A program made the translations under genes and the position numbers. From NCBI GenBank assembly GCA_913056475.1, contig CAJXMS010000101.1, forward strand, positions 1-7,812: 7,812 nucleotides of DNA, read 5' to 3'. The notes beneath the pieces are model-generated. The model was not told the DNA's origin. It did not search any database and saw only the letters and a program-made list of their open reading frames with translations. Positions 6,454-7,812 of the stretch are shown in pieces (position 1 is the stretch's first letter; each line of letters opens with the position of its first letter). The stretch is from an uncultured Bacteroidota bacterium. GTDB taxonomy: Bacteria; Bacteroidota; Bacteroidia; Flavobacteriales; Schleiferiaceae.

Positions 6454-7812
6454 GGTGGTGGGGCTTTGGTGAAAGTAGGCCCGGATGAGGCGGGCGCGCT
6501 TGCTACCTACTACGGCGCTGAGGTCGGGTTCGCTGGCCTGGCGAATGCGTTTGACGCTTTTGAAGGCGCCGAGCAGCTCCTGGATGGTTTTGGGGCCTAT
6601 GCCGGGTATTTCTTCCAGCTCGCTGCGGATGGTGCCTTTGGAGCGGCGTTTGCGGTGGTGGGTGATGCCGAAGCGGTGGGCTTCGTCCCGGAGGCGCTGG
6701 ATTATTTTGAGGGTTTCGGAGCGCTTGTCGAGGTGGAGGGGGTAGGGATCGCCGGGGAAATAAAGCTCTTCCAGCCGCTTGGCGATGCCGAGGATGGCGA
6801 TGCGGCCGCGCAGGCCGAGGGTTTCCAGGGCTTCGAGGGCGGCGCCGAGCTGGCCTTTGCCGCCGTCGATGACGATGAGCTGGGGGAGGGGGGCGTCCTC
6901 GTCGAGGAGGCGCCGGTAGCGGCGGTGGACGGCCTCGGTCATGCTGGCGTAGTCGTCGGGGCCTTCCACGGATTGGATATTGAAGTGGCGGTAGTCCTTT
7001 TTACTGGGCTTGCCGTCTTTGAATACCACGCAGGCGCTTACGGGGTGGGTGCCCTGGATGTTGCTATTGTCAAAGCACTCGATGTGGCGGGGCTCTTCGT
7101 GGAGGCGGAGGTCTTTTTGCATCTGGGCCATGAGGCGCTTCACGTGGCGGTCGGGGTCTACGATCTCGATGTTTTTGAGCTTTTCCATGCGGTAGTAGCG
7201 GCCGTTTTTGAGGCTAAGCTCTACGAGGTGCTTCTTGTCGCCGCGCTGGGGCAGATGCATTTCTACGCCGGGGATTTCCAGATCCACTTCGTGGGAGAGG
7301 TAAAGGGTGCGGGCATCGCTCTGAAAGCGCTGGCGGAGCTCGGGGATGGCCAGGGCGAGGAGCTCTTCGGGGCTTTCGTCGAGCTTTTTCTTGAGCTCCA
7401 GGGTATGAGACTGCAAGACCCGGCCGTCGATTATTTTCAGGAAATTGACGTAACCATACTCGGCATCGGTGTGGATGCTGTAGATGTCTACGTTGGTAAT
7501 GCTGGGGTTTACGACGGTGCTTTTGGCCTGGTAGCGGTCTATGGCCTGGTAGCGTTCTTTGATTTTCTGGGCATCTTCGAAGCGGAGGTCCTGGGCGGCA
7601 GCTTGCATTTCCTGCTGGAGGTGGCGCTTTACGGCGTTGAGATTGCCCTTAATGAGGTTACGAGCGGCTTCGATGTCTTTGTTGTAATCCTGCTCGGTTT
7701 GGAGGTCTACGCAGGGGGCTTTGCAGTTGCCGATGTGGTATTCGAGGCAGGGGCGAAACTTGACGGCGCGGATATTTTCCTCGCTGAGGTGGAGCTTGCA
7801 GGTGCGGATGTG
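6451..7812 (-). CDS. uvrC: Excinuclease ABC subunit C (5' partial)
   Basis: The C-terminal 453 residues of UvrC, the nuclease that makes both incisions beside UvrB-bound DNA damage in nucleotide excision repair. The frame is open to the right window edge. The N-terminal GIY-YIG nuclease domain, usually about 100-150 residues, lies outside, as UvrC is near 600 residues. Counting from the first visible codon, four cysteines at 5, 22, 30 and 34 match the conserved set reported to hold an iron-sulfur cluster. A UVR motif for UvrB contact is at about 66-91. The RNase H-like 5' nuclease domain follows, with FDNSNIQG (Asp248), GPDDYASM, IDGGKGQL (Asp316) and RDEAHRF, which together supply its acidic and His catalytic residues. 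Two helix-hairpin-helix motifs end the protein (IPGIGPKT near 402 and a second at about 423-447). An ATG at 7608 lies inside the UVR motif and is not the start. The stop overlaps the next gene's start. Confidence 0.97.
   Translation of the reverse strand, partial: HIRTCKLHLSEENIRAVKFRPCLEYHIGNCKAPCVDLQTEQDYNKDIEAARNLIKGNLNAVKRHLQQEMQAAAQDLRFEDAQKIKERYQAIDRYQAKSTVVNPSITNVDIYSIHTDAEYGYVNFLKIIDGRVLQSHTLELKKKLDESPEELLALAIPELRQRFQSDARTLYLSHEVDLEIPGVEMHLPQRGDKKHLVELSLKNGRYYRMEKLKNIEIVDPDRHVKRLMAQMQKDLRLHEEPRHIECFDNSNIQGTHPVSACVVFKDGKPSKKDYRHFNIQSVEGPDDYASMTEAVHRRYRRLLDEDAPLPQLIVIDGGKGQLGAALEALETLGLRGRIAILGIAKRLEELYFPGDPYPLHLDKRSETLKIIQRLRDEAHRFGITHHRKRRSKGTIRSELEEIPGIGPKTIQELLGAFKSVKRIRQASEPDLSAVVGSKRARLIRAYFHQSPTT

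Noticed and set aside
1..7812. Defence system, phage, integron, insertion sequence or CRISPR array
   Set aside because: No transposase, integrase, terminal inverted repeats, spaced direct repeats or defence-type domains were seen; coding genes fill nearly the whole window.

Overview
The window looks like a piece of chromosome from a member of the Bacteroidota, most likely a GC-rich marine or wastewater lineage of the Saprospiria/Lewinella kind. Three things support this. A TAnnTTTG-type -7 promoter box lies directly before the lpxH start codon. Shine-Dalgarno sequences are absent before most starts. The Crp/Fnr regulator has the N-terminal sequence typical of regulators from this phylum. The assignment to a lineage is an inference from protein resemblance, not from a marker gene.

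There are six genes in two convergent blocks. The left block is on the + strand. It begins with the 3' part of an unrecognised, multi-domain, probably exported protein with a C-terminal stretch like outer-membrane beta strands (1-1730). A secreted or membrane-anchored thioredoxin-fold protein follows (1818-2441), then an LpxH-type lipid A biosynthesis phosphoesterase (2468-3280). The right block is on the - strand, read from right to left: the C-terminal three quarters of uvrC, running off the window edge (7812-6451); a patatin phospholipase fused to a POTRA and an Omp85-type barrel (6451-4238), whose start codon overlaps the uvrC stop codon; and a Crp/Fnr-type regulator (4170-3493). The blocks meet at a 212-base gap (3281-3492) that holds no credible gene.

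A loose theme is the outer envelope: lipid A synthesis, a surface-directed phospholipase, a predicted export substrate with beta-strand C-terminus, and an exported redox protein. uvrC (nucleotide excision repair) and the regulator are general housekeeping or regulatory genes. I see no mobile element, CRISPR array, tRNA, rRNA, phage gene or defence system. Most of the window is ordinary core genome. The points most worth a second look are the unrecognised first gene, a substituted oxyanion-loop glycine in the patatin domain, and the promoter/start arrangement of lpxH and of the redoxin gene.
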